This document shows positions 1 through 8,876 of a DNA stretch of 64,000 nt, one piece after another. The stretch lies in assembly GCA_963714255.1 (NCBI GenBank), contig CAVQNU010000015.1, positions 186,001 to 250,000 on the forward strand, in the 5' to 3' direction. Every line of letters starts with the position of its first letter. Position 1 is the stretch's first letter. Below the pieces are notes generated by a model. The model did not search any database. It was not told where the DNA came from and worked only from the letters and a program-made list of their open reading frames with translations. Both the position numbers and the translations under genes were made by a program. The DNA comes from Rhodovastum sp963714255. Lineage in GTDB: Bacteria; Pseudomonadota; Alphaproteobacteria; Acetobacterales; Acetobacteraceae.

Positions 1-245
1 AAGGCCACCGTGGTCTTGCCAGTGCCGGGATTGCCGGTGAACGACATGTGCAGCGTCGGCGGCTGCGCCGTGAGCCCGTGCTCACGGCGCAGCTTGTCCA
101 CCAGCAGCAGCGCCGCAATCTCGCGGATGCGCGCTTTCACCGGCCGCAGGCCGACCAGTTCGCGGTCGAGTTGCGCCAGCACCTCGCCCACGCCGGATGA
201 GGCGAAGGCGCGGGCGAGATCCACGGTCTGCGGCGCGTCCGCCAT
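1..245 (-). CDS. cbbX: CbbX, red-type RuBisCO activase (partial)
   Basis: AAA+ ATPase that remodels inhibited form IC/ID RuBisCO by pulling on the large-subunit C-terminus. Only the first 81 codons lie in the window; the rest runs off the left edge. The visible part has the family's N-terminal helices and a Walker A motif, GNPGTGKTT, at residues 71-79. The start ATG overlaps the cbbS stop by one base (TGATG), which fixes the start and indicates translational coupling. It is the last gene of the visible cbb operon, the usual place for cbbX next to cbbLS. Identity rests on context plus the motif; the Walker B and sensor regions cannot be seen. Confidence 0.9.
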   Translation of the reverse strand, partial: MADAPQTVDLARAFASSGVGEVLAQLDRELVGLRPVKARIREIAALLLVDKLRREHGLTAQPPTLHMSFTGNPGTGKTTVA

Positions 246-664
246 CAGTAGCGCTCGCCGGCCGGCTTGGCCGAGGCGGCGTAAGACCGCACGGTGTAGT
301 TGATGCTGCGGCCGTTCACCTCGTTGCGCTCAAGGTAAAAGCCGGGCTCCTCGGGCGGGCGGTTGACGATGAACGACAGGCGCACCGTCTCCCAGGTGTG
401 CGAGGCGTCGAAGGCGGAGACGCGGATGTAGGAATTGCCGAACACTTTGCGGCACTCGTTGATTTCGTGCAGCACGCCGGCCGGGTCCTTGAGGTCGAAC
501 ATCGGCAGGCCCCACAGCTCCCAGTAAGTGTTCCGGGGATGTGGGTCGTCGGTGTACTCGACGTTCACCGCCCAGCCCTGCGCCTGGGCGTAAGCGACCT
601 GGGAGCGGATCTGGTCGTCGGTGAGGTCGGGCAGGAAGCTGAAGGTGCCCTGGGTCAAACGCAT
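245..664 (-). CDS. cbbS: RuBisCO small subunit, form IC
   Basis: Small subunit of ribulose-1,5-bisphosphate carboxylase/oxygenase, which assembles with CbbL as L8S8. The 139-residue length and the C-terminal extension after the FIVNRPPEEPG stretch are typical of red-type small subunits. The N-terminus MRLTQGTFSFLPDLTDDQI is characteristic of form IC. It lies 18 bases after cbbL and overlaps cbbX. The frame is intact, unlike that of its partner cbbL. Confidence 0.97.
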   Translation of the reverse strand: MRLTQGTFSFLPDLTDDQIRSQVAYAQAQGWAVNVEYTDDPHPRNTYWELWGLPMFDLKDPAGVLHEINECRKVFGNSYIRVSAFDASHTWETVRLSFIVNRPPEEPGFYLERNEVNGRSINYTVRSYAASAKPAGERY

Positions 665-682
665 GCTGGCGGTTCCTTTGCT

Positions 683-2141
683 TCAGGCCGTGGTCACGGA
701 CGGGACGAAATCGGGCGTGTCGGTGGAGGCGTAGTTGAAGGTCACGTCTTTCCAAACCTCCAGCGCCTGGGCGAGCGGGGTGCAGGTGCGCGCCGCGCGC
801 TGCAGGATTTCCGGGCCTTCGGCCAGGATGTCGCGGCCCTCGTTGCGGGCGAACACCATGGCTTCCAGCGCCACGCGGTTGGCGGTGGCGCCGGCCTGGA
901 TGCCGGTGGGATGGCCGATCGTGCCGCCGCCGAACTGCAGCACGCAGTCGTCGCCGAACAGGTCGATCAGCTGGTGCATCTGGCCGGCATGGATGCCGCC
1001 CGAGGCAACCGGCATGGTCTTGGCCAGCGAGGCGAAGGACTGGTCGAAGAAGATGCCGCGGTCGAGCCGCGTCGGGATGAAATCCTCGCGGCAGATGTCG
1101 TAGTAGCCACGCGTGGTTTCCGGATCGCCTTCCAGCTTGCCCACCGCGGTGCCGGCATGGATGTGATCGACGCCGGCGAGGCGCATCCACTTGGCGATGA
1201 CGCGGAAGCTGACGCCGTGCGACTTCTGCCGCGTGTAGGTGGAGTGGCCGGCGCGGTGCAGGTGCAGGATCATGTCGTTCTGGCGGCACCACTTGGAGAT
1301 CGACTGGATGGCCGAATAGCCGATCACCAGGTCGATCATGACGATGACGCTGCCGAGACTTTTGGCGAACTCGGCGCGCTCGTAAATGTCCTCCATCGTG
1401 CCGGCGGAGATGTTCAGGTAGGTGCCCTTCACCTCGCCCGAGGCGGCCTCGGCGCGCTTGACCGCTTCCATGCAGTACAGAAAGCGCTCGCGCCAGTGCA
1501 TGAAGGCCTGGCTGTTGATGTTCTCGTCGTCCTTGGTGAAGTCGAGCCCGCCCTTCAGCGCCTCGTACACGACGCGACCGTAGTTGCGCCCCGACAGGCC
1601 GAGCTTCGGCTTCACCGTGGCGCCGAGCAGCGGGCGGCCGAATTTGTCCAGCCGCTCGCGCTCCACCACGATGCCGGTGCAGGGGCCGGCATAGGTTTTC
1701 ACGTAGGCCACCGGCAGGCGCATGTCTTCCAGGCGCAGCGCCTTCAGCGGCTTGAAGCCGAACACATTGCCGATGATCGAGGCCGAGAGGTTGACGATCG
1801 AGTTCGGCCTCGAACAGGTCGAGGTCATAGGCGATATAGGCGAACCACTGGTTCGGGGCCCCCGGCACCGCATCGACCCGGTAGCAGCGGGCGCGGTATT
1901 TCTCGCAGGCGGTCAGCCGGTCGGTCCAGACCACCGTCCAGGTGGCGGTGGAGCTTTCGCCGGCGACGGCCGCGGCCGCTTCCTCGGGATCGACGCCGTC
2001 CTGCGGGGTGATGCGGAACAGGGCAAGGATGTCGGTGTCCTTCGGGGTGTAGTCGAGGTCGAAGTAGCCCATTTCCTTGTATTGCATCACCCCGGCCTTG
2101 TAGCGGTCGGCAGCCGTGCGGGAGGCGGGAACCTGTGCCAT
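683..2141 (-). pseudogene. cbbL: RuBisCO large subunit, form IC, broken by a +1 frameshift
   Basis: Catalytic large subunit that fixes CO2 onto RuBP. The start is the ATG at 2141 (MAQVPASRTAADRYKAG). The frame reads correctly through IAYDLDLFEA, then shifts. The rest (SIVNLSASIIGNVFGFKPL onward, including the catalytic loop GLDFTKDDENINSQ) continues in another frame to the stop at 683. The span of 1459 bases is three times 486 plus one, so deleting one base among 1802-1805 restores a normal 485-residue protein. Apart from this base the protein looks fully conserved, so a sequencing error or a very recent mutation is likelier than an old pseudogene. It sits between cbbA and cbbS. Confidence 0.93.
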
Positions 2142-2176
2142 ATGGTGCGTTTCCTTTACGATTTGCGTTGCGAGGA

Positions 2177-3256
2177 TCAGGCCGCGCGGGCCTGTTTGGT
2201 GGTGGGGGCGAGATCGCCCTTGCGGTAGCGGCGGGCCATTTCGGCGAGCGGAATGACCTTGATCTTCGACGCCTGGCCGGCGGTGCCGAACAATTCGAAC
2301 CGCTCGGCGCACAGCTTCTCGAGTTCCGCCAGCGCCGGCTTGAGGAAAGCGCGCGGGTCGAACTCGCCGTGTTTCTCGGTGGCGATGCGGCGGAACTGCG
2401 CGGTCATGGCGATGCGGCAATCGGTGTCGATGTTCACCTTGCGCACGCCGAAACGGATGCCGCGCTGGATTTCCTCGATCGGCGTGCCCCAGGTCTGCGG
2501 CATTTCGCCGCCGTAGCGGTTGAACGCTTCCTGCAGCGCTTCCGGCACCGAGGAGGCGCCGTGCATGACCAGATGGGTGGCGGGGATGCGTTCGTGGATG
2601 GCCTGCACCACGTCCATCGCCAGCACGTCGCCGGTCGGCGCCTGCTTGAACTTGTAGGCGCCGTGCGAGGTGCCGATGGCGACGGCCAGCGCATCGACCT
2701 GGGTGGCGGCGACGAAATCGGCGGCCTGGTCGGGGTCGGTGAGCAGTTGCGCGCGATCGAGCGTGCCGGTGGCGCCGTGCCCGTCTTCCTGCTCGCCATG
2801 GCCGCTTTCCAGCGAGCCGAGGCAGCCCAGCTCGCCTTCCACCGACACGCCGACGGCGTGCGACAATTCCGCCACTTTCCCGGTCACGGCGACGTTGTAC
2901 TCATAGCTGGCGGGCGTCTTGCCATCACTCTCCAGCGAGCCGTCCATCATGACGGAGGAAAACCCGTTCTGGATGGCCGAGAAGCACGTATCGGCCGATT
3001 CCCCATGGTCCTGGTGCAGACACACCGGAATGTCGGGATTGGTCTCGATCGCCGCTTCCACCATGCGCCGCAGCATGATGTCGCCGGCATAGGCGCGGGC
3101 GCCGCGGCTGGCCTGCACGATCACCGGCGCGTTGGTCCGCCGCGCCGCCGCCATGATGCCGAGCAACTGCTCCATGTTGTTGATGTTGAAGGCGGGCACG
3201 CCGTAGCCATGCTCGGCCGCATGGTCCAGCAACTGCCGCAGGCTGATCAGAGCCAT
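2177..3256 (-). CDS. cbbA: Class II fructose-bisphosphate aldolase, CbbA type
   Basis: Zinc-dependent aldolase that joins dihydroxyacetone phosphate with glyceraldehyde 3-phosphate, and with erythrose 4-phosphate, in the Calvin cycle. It has 359 residues. The zinc-site motif HQDHG is at residues 81-85, and GELGCLG and VNIDTDCR follow later, as in CbbA-type enzymes. The start at ATG 3256 (MALISLRQLL) matches the family N-terminus; the frame stays open upstream but that part overlaps cbbT. It lies 31 bases after cbbT and 35 before cbbL in the same operon. Confidence 0.95.
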   Translation of the reverse strand: MALISLRQLLDHAAEHGYGVPAFNINNMEQLLGIMAAARRTNAPVIVQASRGARAYAGDIMLRRMVEAAIETNPDIPVCLHQDHGESADTCFSAIQNGFSSVMMDGSLESDGKTPASYEYNVAVTGKVAELSHAVGVSVEGELGCLGSLESGHGEQEDGHGATGTLDRAQLLTDPDQAADFVAATQVDALAVAIGTSHGAYKFKQAPTGDVLAMDVVQAIHERIPATHLVMHGASSVPEALQEAFNRYGGEMPQTWGTPIEEIQRGIRFGVRKVNIDTDCRIAMTAQFRRIATEKHGEFDPRAFLKPALAELEKLCAERFELFGTAGQASKIKVIPLAEMARRYRKGDLAPTTKQARAA

Positions 3257-3287
3257 GTGTCGTTCTCCCGAACGGTCTGCATATTGT

Positions 3288-5279
3288 TCAAGATGCTTGC
3301 CGCGCCAGCCGGGCGCGGGCCATGTCCACCAGATGTCCGGCGGTGATGCCGAACTGCGCATACAGCGCGTCGATCGGGGCGGAGGCGCCGAAGCCGCGCA
3401 TGCCGAGCACGTCGTCCTCGCTGTCGGCATAGCGCGTCCAGCCCAGCGTCGAGGCGGCCTCCACCGCGAGACGCGGGGCGGTGCCGAGCACCTGCGCGCG
3501 CCACGCCGCGTCCTGCCGGTCGAACAGTTCCCAGCAGGGCAGGGAGACGACGGCGGTGGGGACGCCCTCGGCTTCCAGCGTGGCGCGGGCGGCGACCGCG
3601 ATCTGCACTTCCGAGCCGGTGGCCAGCAGCGTGAGTGCGCGCGGACCGCTGGCTTCCTGCAGCACATAGCCGCCGCGCGCCGACAGATTTTCGGCCGAGG
3701 CGGTGGTGCGCTGCGCCGGCAGCGCCTGGCGGGTCAGTGCCAGCGCCGAGGGGGCGTGCTTCTCCGCCAACGCCGCCGCCCAGCACTCCGCCGTTTCCAC
3801 CGCATCGGCGGGGCGGAACACCAGCAGGTTGGGGATGGCGCGCAACGAAACGAGATGCTCGATCGGCTGGTGGGTCGGCCCGTCCTCGCCCAGACCGATG
3901 CTGTCATGGGTGAACACATAAATCACCCGCACGCCCATGAGGGCAGAAAGGCGGATCGCACCCCGGGCATAGTCGGAGAACACCAGGAAGGTGCCGCCAT
4001 AGGGGATGAACCCGCCATGCAGGGCGATGCCGTTCATGCCCGCCGCCATGGCGTGCTCGCGCACCCCCCAGTGGATGTAGCTGCCGGCGAAACTGCCCGG
4101 CTTGATGGGCTTGGTCGACGGCGTGATGGTGTTGTTGGAATGGGTCAGGTCCGCCGAGCCGCCGATCAGCTCGGGGGCGGCGGCGGTGAGCACTTTCAGC
4201 GTCTCTTCGCTGGATTTGCGGGTCGCCCAGGACGGTTTGGTCTCGATCAGCTTGGTCACGAAGGCGGCGAGCGCGTCGGACGCGGCGTCCGACAGGGTGC
4301 CGGACTGGCCATGCAGGAACGCCGCGCGCGGCCCCTCCGGGGCGTCGGACAGCCGGCGTTCCCAGGCTTCCCGCTCGGCGCGCCCGCGGGCGCCGGCCGC
4401 CAGCCAGGCGGCGCGGATATCGGCGGGGATTTCGAAGGCGCGGTGCGGCCAGCCCAGCCGGTCGCGAGCGCCGAGAATTTCCGCCTCGCCGAGCGGTGCG
4501 CCATGCGCGCTCTCGCGCCCGGCCTTGGTGGGCGCGCCATAGCCGATGACGGTCTTGCAGGCGATCAGCGAGGGCCGCGCATCGGCGCGCGCCGCCGCCA
4601 GCGCATCGGCCACCGCAGCGGCATCATGGCCGTCGACGGACTGCACATGCCAGTTATAGGCCGCGAAACGCGCCTGGGTGTTTTCCGACACGGTCAGGCT
4701 GGTCGGCCCGTCAATGGAAATGCCGTTGTCGTCCCACAGCACGATCAGCCGTCCCAGACCCAGATGGCCGGCGAGCGAGGCGGCCTCGTGCGAAATGCCT
4801 TCCATCAGGCAGCCATCGCCGGCGATGACATAGGTATAGTGATCGACCAGCGCCTCGCCGTGCCGGGTCGCCTGCATGCGCTCGGCCAGCGCCATGCCGA
4901 CGGCGGTGGCGATGCCCTGGCCGAGCGGGCCGGTGGTGGTCTCGATCCCCGCCGCGTGGCCGTATTCCGGATGGCCCGCGGTTTTCGCGCCGAGCTGGCG
5001 GAAGCGCTTGAGCTCGGCGATGTCGAGGCCCGGGAAGCCGGTGAGGTGCAGCAACGCATACAGCAGCATCGAGCCGTGCCCGGCGGACAGCACGAAGCGG
5101 TCGCGGTCCGGCCAGTCCGGGTGTTCGGGGTCGTAGCGCAGGAAGCGGGTCCACAGCACGGTGGCCACGTCGGCCATGCCCATCGGCATGCCGGGATGGC
5201 CGGATTTCGCCTGCTCGACCGCGTCCATCGCGAGCGCGCGGACGGCGTTGGCCAGGTCGCGGGTGGTCACCTGAGTCAT
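3288..5279 (-). CDS. cbbT: Transketolase
   Basis: Thiamine-diphosphate enzyme that moves two-carbon units among sugar phosphates in the Calvin cycle and pentose phosphate pathway. It has 663 residues, the usual length. Visible marks are SAGHGSMLLY near residue 65, ETTTGPLGQG near 113 and the TPP-binding GDG at 154-156 with its asparagine at 185. The pyrimidine domain then carries GVREHAMAAGMNG. The start at ATG 5279 gives MTQVTTRDLANAVRALAMDA. Spacings to cbbP (23 bases) and cbbA (31 bases) support one operon. Confidence 0.97.
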   Translation of the reverse strand: MTQVTTRDLANAVRALAMDAVEQAKSGHPGMPMGMADVATVLWTRFLRYDPEHPDWPDRDRFVLSAGHGSMLLYALLHLTGFPGLDIAELKRFRQLGAKTAGHPEYGHAAGIETTTGPLGQGIATAVGMALAERMQATRHGEALVDHYTYVIAGDGCLMEGISHEAASLAGHLGLGRLIVLWDDNGISIDGPTSLTVSENTQARFAAYNWHVQSVDGHDAAAVADALAAARADARPSLIACKTVIGYGAPTKAGRESAHGAPLGEAEILGARDRLGWPHRAFEIPADIRAAWLAAGARGRAEREAWERRLSDAPEGPRAAFLHGQSGTLSDAASDALAAFVTKLIETKPSWATRKSSEETLKVLTAAAPELIGGSADLTHSNNTITPSTKPIKPGSFAGSYIHWGVREHAMAAGMNGIALHGGFIPYGGTFLVFSDYARGAIRLSALMGVRVIYVFTHDSIGLGEDGPTHQPIEHLVSLRAIPNLLVFRPADAVETAECWAAALAEKHAPSALALTRQALPAQRTTASAENLSARGGYVLQEASGPRALTLLATGSEVQIAVAARATLEAEGVPTAVVSLPCWELFDRQDAAWRAQVLGTAPRLAVEAASTLGWTRYADSEDDVLGMRGFGASAPIDALYAQFGITAGHLVDMARARLARQAS

Positions 5280-5302
5280 GTTGTGCGTTTCCGTCCGGTT
5301 TT

Positions 5303-6178
5303 TCAGGCCGCGCGCCGCCGGCGCTCGACCAGTTTGAGGATCATCGGCGTGAGGATGAGCTGCATCGCCAGGTCGAGCTTGTTGCCCGGAATGACGATGG
5401 AGTTCGCCCGCGACATGAAGCTGTCGCGGATCATCGAGACCAGATAGGAGAAGTCGATGCCGCGCGGGTTGGCGAAGCGGATCACCACCATCGATTCGTC
5501 GGGGGTGGGAATCCAGCGGGCGCTGAACGGGTTGGAGGTATCCACCGTGGGCACGCGCTGGAAGTTGATGTCGGTCATGCCGAACTGCGGGCAGATATAG
5601 TTCACGTAGTCCGGCATGCGGCGCAGGATGGTGTCGGTGACCGCCTCCACCGTGTAGCCGCGGCTGGCGCGGTCGCGGTGGATCTTCTGGGTCCATTCCA
5701 GGTTGATCACCGGCACCACGCCGATCTTGAGGTCGGCATGCTTGGCGATGTCGATCGTGTCGGTCACCACCGCGCCGTGCAGCCCTTCGTAGAACAGCAC
5801 ATCGGTTTCCGAGGGAAGTTGGGTCCAGGGCGTGAAGGTGCCGGGCGGGCAGCCGAGCTTATCGGCCTCGGCCTGGTCGTGGACGTAGTAGCGGGTGCGC
5901 CCGGTGCCGGTGCGGCCGTAGCTCTCGAACGCGGCCTCCAGCTCGGCCAGCAGGTTTGCCTCGGGACCGAAATGGCTGAGATGGTTATTGCCCTGGGCGG
6001 TCGCCTCGGCAATGGCGGTGCGCATGGCGGCGCGGTCGTAGCGGTGGAAGGCGTCGCCTTCGATGAAGGCGGCGGTGATGCCTTCGCGGCGAAAGATCTG
6101 CTCGAACGTATGCTTGACCGTGCTCGTGCCGGCGCCGGACGAGCCGGTGATCGAAATGATGGGGTGGCGGATCGACAT
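5303..6178 (-). CDS. cbbP: Phosphoribulokinase
   Basis: Phosphorylates ribulose 5-phosphate with ATP to give RuBP, the Calvin-cycle-specific step that feeds RuBisCO. It has 291 residues, as in the bacterial octameric class. The P-loop GSSGAGTST is at about residues 12-20, and the catalytic-loop region EGDAFHRYDR follows. The start ATG at 6178 lies 7 bases after the cbbF stop, so the two are probably co-translated. No damage is visible. Confidence 0.97.
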   Translation of the reverse strand: MSIRHPIISITGSSGAGTSTVKHTFEQIFRREGITAAFIEGDAFHRYDRAAMRTAIAEATAQGNNHLSHFGPEANLLAELEAAFESYGRTGTGRTRYYVHDQAEADKLGCPPGTFTPWTQLPSETDVLFYEGLHGAVVTDTIDIAKHADLKIGVVPVINLEWTQKIHRDRASRGYTVEAVTDTILRRMPDYVNYICPQFGMTDINFQRVPTVDTSNPFSARWIPTPDESMVVIRFANPRGIDFSYLVSMIRDSFMSRANSIVIPGNKLDLAMQLILTPMILKLVERRRRAA

Positions 6179-6185
6179 GCTTACC

Positions 6186-7196
6186 TCAGACCCGGAACAG
6201 GCCGCGACGGCCGAACAATGGGGAGCGCTCGCCGAGCGGCAGGCGCATGGTTTCGTAGCCGGCGATGCGCTCGACCTTCTCGCGCGAGCCGAATACCAAC
6301 GGGCTGCGCTCGTTCAGGCGGCGCGCGGCGGTCTGCAGGATGGGCTCGACGCCGTCGGTCGCAGCCCCGCCCGCCTGCTCCATCAGCAGCGCCAGCGGAT
6401 GGGCGTCGAACACCAGCAGCCGCCGGCCGCGCCGGTGGTCGGGGCGCGAATCGCCCGGATAGAGGTAAATGCCGCCGCGCAGCAGGATGCGCATGGCTTC
6501 CGCGGTCGCGCAGCCCAGCCAGCGCATGTTGAAATCCGCCCCGCGCGGGCCGTCCTCGCCGGCGATGCAGTCGTCCACATAGGCGCGCACCGATTCCGAC
6601 CAGTAGCGGTAATTGGCGGCGTTGATGGCATAGACGTGCCGCCCGGACGGCACCTGCACGCCGCGCTCCGACAGGGTGAACGTGCCGGTGTCGCGGTCCA
6701 GCACGAACAGGTCGGTGCCTTCGCGCAGGGTCAGCGCCAGCGCGGTGTAGCAGCCGTGCAGCACGCAGCCGGCGGCAAGCTGGCGGTCGCCCTGCTTGAG
6801 GAAGGCGAGGCTGCCGCCGGCGCCGGCCACGGTGGGCAGCGGCAGCACGGAAAAAATCGTGCCGGTGGGCGCGCCGACGGCGGCGTTCATCGCGCCTTCG
6901 AGCGGGTTCAGCGCCACCGCCAGCTTGGCGCCGGGATCGATCGCCACCGGCGCCTCGGCACCTTCGGCGGCGAGCCACGCCACCGGGGCGCCGCGCAGCG
7001 CCTCGGTCATCAGCTCGCCGGCGCGACGGGCGGCATCGCGCGAGCAATCCTCTTCGTCGCCCTGCTGCTGGCCCTGGCCCAGCATGGCGGAGACGCGCGC
7101 CGCCCCCGCCGCCAGTGCCGCCACCGTTTCAGCGAGCGGCGCACGCGCCTCGTTGTCGCCGGTCCAGGCGTGCAGATACTCGGCCAAGCTGCTCAT
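6186..7196 (-). CDS. cbbF: Divergent class I fructose-1,6-bisphosphatase (CbbF-like)
   Basis: By position and overall sequence this is the Calvin-cycle FBPase/SBPase, 336 residues, first gene of the operon. The fold-level landmarks are present: GTIFSVLP near 112-119, LRGGIYLYPGD near 239-249 and LMEQAGGAATDG near 271-282. The metal-binding residues of canonical enzymes are replaced. The DPLDGSSN motif reads NPLEGAMN (97-104), the upstream SEE position reads AEG (77-79), and the C-terminal YEAxP glutamate reads FDAHPLA (263-269). The frame is intact and codon use resembles its neighbours. It may be inactive, altered in specificity or regulatory. Start ATG 7196 is the only suitable one. Confidence 0.8.
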   Translation of the reverse strand: MSSLAEYLHAWTGDNEARAPLAETVAALAAGAARVSAMLGQGQQQGDEEDCSRDAARRAGELMTEALRGAPVAWLAAEGAEAPVAIDPGAKLAVALNPLEGAMNAAVGAPTGTIFSVLPLPTVAGAGGSLAFLKQGDRQLAAGCVLHGCYTALALTLREGTDLFVLDRDTGTFTLSERGVQVPSGRHVYAINAANYRYWSESVRAYVDDCIAGEDGPRGADFNMRWLGCATAEAMRILLRGGIYLYPGDSRPDHRRGRRLLVFDAHPLALLMEQAGGAATDGVEPILQTAARRLNERSPLVFGSREKVERIAGYETMRLPLGERSPLFGRRGLFRV

Positions 7197-7353
7197 GCGG
7201 CTGGTCTCATGGCGCAACCTCTCCCTGTTCGGGGACGCGCCCGATCGCGCCTCCCCGCTGCCGTCCCGCCCCTGGTGGGGCAATTTTGCTGGCCGGTCGA
7301 GGCCAGATTGGTGGTGTTCGGAAAGAAAGAGAATTCGTTTATTGTTGGCAGTG
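7197..7353. promoter_or_regulatory. cbbF/cbbR divergent control region
   Basis: This 157-base gap separates the divergent cbb operon and cbbR starts and must hold both promoters. CbbR family regulators normally bind here at T-N11-A sites. The right half (about 7318-7353) is clearly AT-richer than its surroundings and is the likeliest operator, but I cannot point to one convincing dyad. Placement is by context. Confidence 0.5.
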
Positions 7354-8346
7354 ATGATAGAAAAACTTAACCCCTCACTCCGCGGCATCACGCTCCGCCA
7401 GCTGCGCGCTTTGGCGGCGGTGGTGCGCACGGGCACAGTGTCGGCCGCGGCGGATGCGCTGGCGGTGACCCCGCCGGCGGTCAGCCAGCAGCTTCGCCTG
7501 CTGGAGGAGGCGCTGGCGGTGCCGCTCGCCGAGCGGACGCCGGCCGGCATGCGGGCGACCGACGCCGGGCGGGAAGTGCTGGCCGCGCATGCCCGCATCG
7601 AAGCGGCGCTGTCTGATTGCGGCGCCGCCATCGCCGCCTTGCGCGGCATGCACGGCGGACGGGTGGCGGTGGGGGCGATCAGCACCGCCAAGTATTTCGC
7701 CCCGCGCGCGCTCGCCGCCTTCATGCGCCGCGAGCCGGGGGTCGAGATCAGGCTGAGCGTGGGCAACCGCAGCGATATCCTGGCCGCGCTGCGCGACCTG
7801 CAAATCGACATCGCGGTGATGGGGCGTGCGCCGGAGGACTTCCCGGTTGATCGCGCGGTGATCGGCGCGCATCCGCATGTGATCATCGCCGCCCCCGATC
7901 ACCCGTTCGCCGCCGCGCGGGCGGTCGGGCTGGCGGCGCTGGCGGGCGAGACGTTCCTGCTGCGCGAGGCGGGCTCGGGCACGCGCGAGTTGCTGCGCAG
8001 CCTGCTCGGGGCGGCCGGAATGGACCCCGGTCTGGGCATGGAGATGGGCAGCAACGAGACAATCAAGCAGGCGGTGATGGCCGGCATGGGCATCGCCCTG
8101 CTCTCGGCGCACACCGTGGCGGCGGAACTGGCCGAGGGGCGGCTGGTGGCGCTGGACGTGGCCGGGCTGCCGGTGCTGCGCCAGTGGTTCGTGGTCCGCA
8201 GCCGCGACAAGCGCCTGCTGCCGGCGGGGCAGGCACTGTGGGACTATCTGGTGGCGCATGGGGCGGACTACCTGCCCGAAGTGCGGCTGGCAGGTGCTGC
8301 GGGTTTGACGCCGCCGGCGGCGGCCGATAACACAAGCGGGTCGTGA
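7354..8346 (+). CDS. cbbR: LysR-family regulator CbbR
   Basis: Transcriptional activator of the divergent Calvin-cycle operon, 330 residues. The N-terminal winged helix-turn-helix (about residues 10-70) contains LRQLRALAAVVRTGTVSAAA followed by VTPPAVSQQLRLLEE. The rest is a periplasmic-binding-like effector domain with VAVGAISTAKYFAPRAL. ATG 7354 (MIEKLNPSLRG) is chosen because the HTH lies at the usual distance from it; the frame stays open upstream into the cbbF antisense. CbbR proteins usually sense RuBP or NADPH, but nothing in the sequence fixes the ligand. Confidence 0.93.
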   Translation: MIEKLNPSLRGITLRQLRALAAVVRTGTVSAAADALAVTPPAVSQQLRLLEEALAVPLAERTPAGMRATDAGREVLAAHARIEAALSDCGAAIAALRGMHGGRVAVGAISTAKYFAPRALAAFMRREPGVEIRLSVGNRSDILAALRDLQIDIAVMGRAPEDFPVDRAVIGAHPHVIIAAPDHPFAAARAVGLAALAGETFLLREAGSGTRELLRSLLGAAGMDPGLGMEMGSNETIKQAVMAGMGIALLSAHTVAAELAEGRLVALDVAGLPVLRQWFVVRSRDKRLLPAGQALWDYLVAHGADYLPEVRLAGAAGLTPPAAADNTSGS

Positions 8347-8368
8347 TCCGGGGGGAGAGGCGAATCAC

Positions 8369-8680
8369 ATGACGAGGCACGCCCGCATCTACCAGCAGCC
8401 GAAGACGGCCATGCAGTCGGGTATGGCGGGCACGCAGGAATGGGTGCTCGATTTCGAGCCGTCCGAGCCGCGCCGGGCCGACCCGCTGATGGGCTGGATC
8501 GGCAGTGCCGACACCCAGACCCAGGTGCGCCTGCGCTTCGATAGCCGCGAGGAGGCGGTGGCGTTTGCCGAGCGGCAGGGTTTTGCCTACGAGGTGGAAC
8601 TGCCGCGGCCGCGCCGGGTGCGTCCGAAGGCGTATGCGGATAATTTCCGGTTTGGGCGGTACGAGAACTGGACGCATTGA
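8369..8680 (+). CDS. NDUFS4-like ETC complex I subunit
   Basis: Small accessory subunit of respiratory NADH:quinone oxidoreductase, family ETC_C1_NDUFA4/NDUFS4, found in alphaproteobacteria and mitochondria. It has 103 residues. Diagnostic segments are the N-terminal MTRHARIYQQPKTAMQSG, then WVLDFEP, LMGWIGSADTQTQVRLRF and the C-terminal DNFRFGRYENWTH. The start ATG at 8369 follows a GGGGAGAGG ribosome site. It stands alone between cbbR and a repeat, apart from the nuo genes, as is usual for this subunit. Confidence 0.9.
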   Translation: MTRHARIYQQPKTAMQSGMAGTQEWVLDFEPSEPRRADPLMGWIGSADTQTQVRLRFDSREEAVAFAERQGFAYEVELPRPRRVRPKAYADNFRFGRYENWTH

Positions 8681-8692
8681 GCGGTCCGCGGC

Positions 8693-8848
8693 GAAGGAAG
8701 GCCAGGGCTCTGCCCTGGACCCGCCGTCGCGCGCAGCGCCCTTCGGCGAGACGGCCGGGAGGCCCTTGGAACCCATTGCTTAAGAAGCGGCGTCCAGGGG
8801 GCCACCGCCCCCTGGCGGGTCCAGGGCAGAGCCCTGGCCTTCCTTCGC
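8693..8848. repeat. Dispersed palindromic repeat, copy 1
   Basis: Inverted pair of the window-wide repeat. The left unit begins GAAGGAAGGCCAGGGC and the right unit ends GCCCTGGCCTTCCTTC. Each unit has a CCAGGGC-TCT-GCCCTGG hairpin followed by a second hairpin. The left second hairpin is divergent in this copy. The centre has GCTTAAG. It lies between the NDUFS4-like gene and the split tRNA and may terminate the former. Confidence 0.9.
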
Positions 8849-8876
8849 CCCGCGATTCGTATTATCTGCGGCGCGT

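Noticed and set aside
197..2011. 604-codon open frame opposite cbbX, cbbS and cbbL
   Set aside because: Shadow frame; the RuBisCO genes on the other strand are unmistakable.
7321..7375. A specific CbbR T-N11-A binding site
   Set aside because: Several weak matches exist but none is a clear dyad; only the region is annotated.
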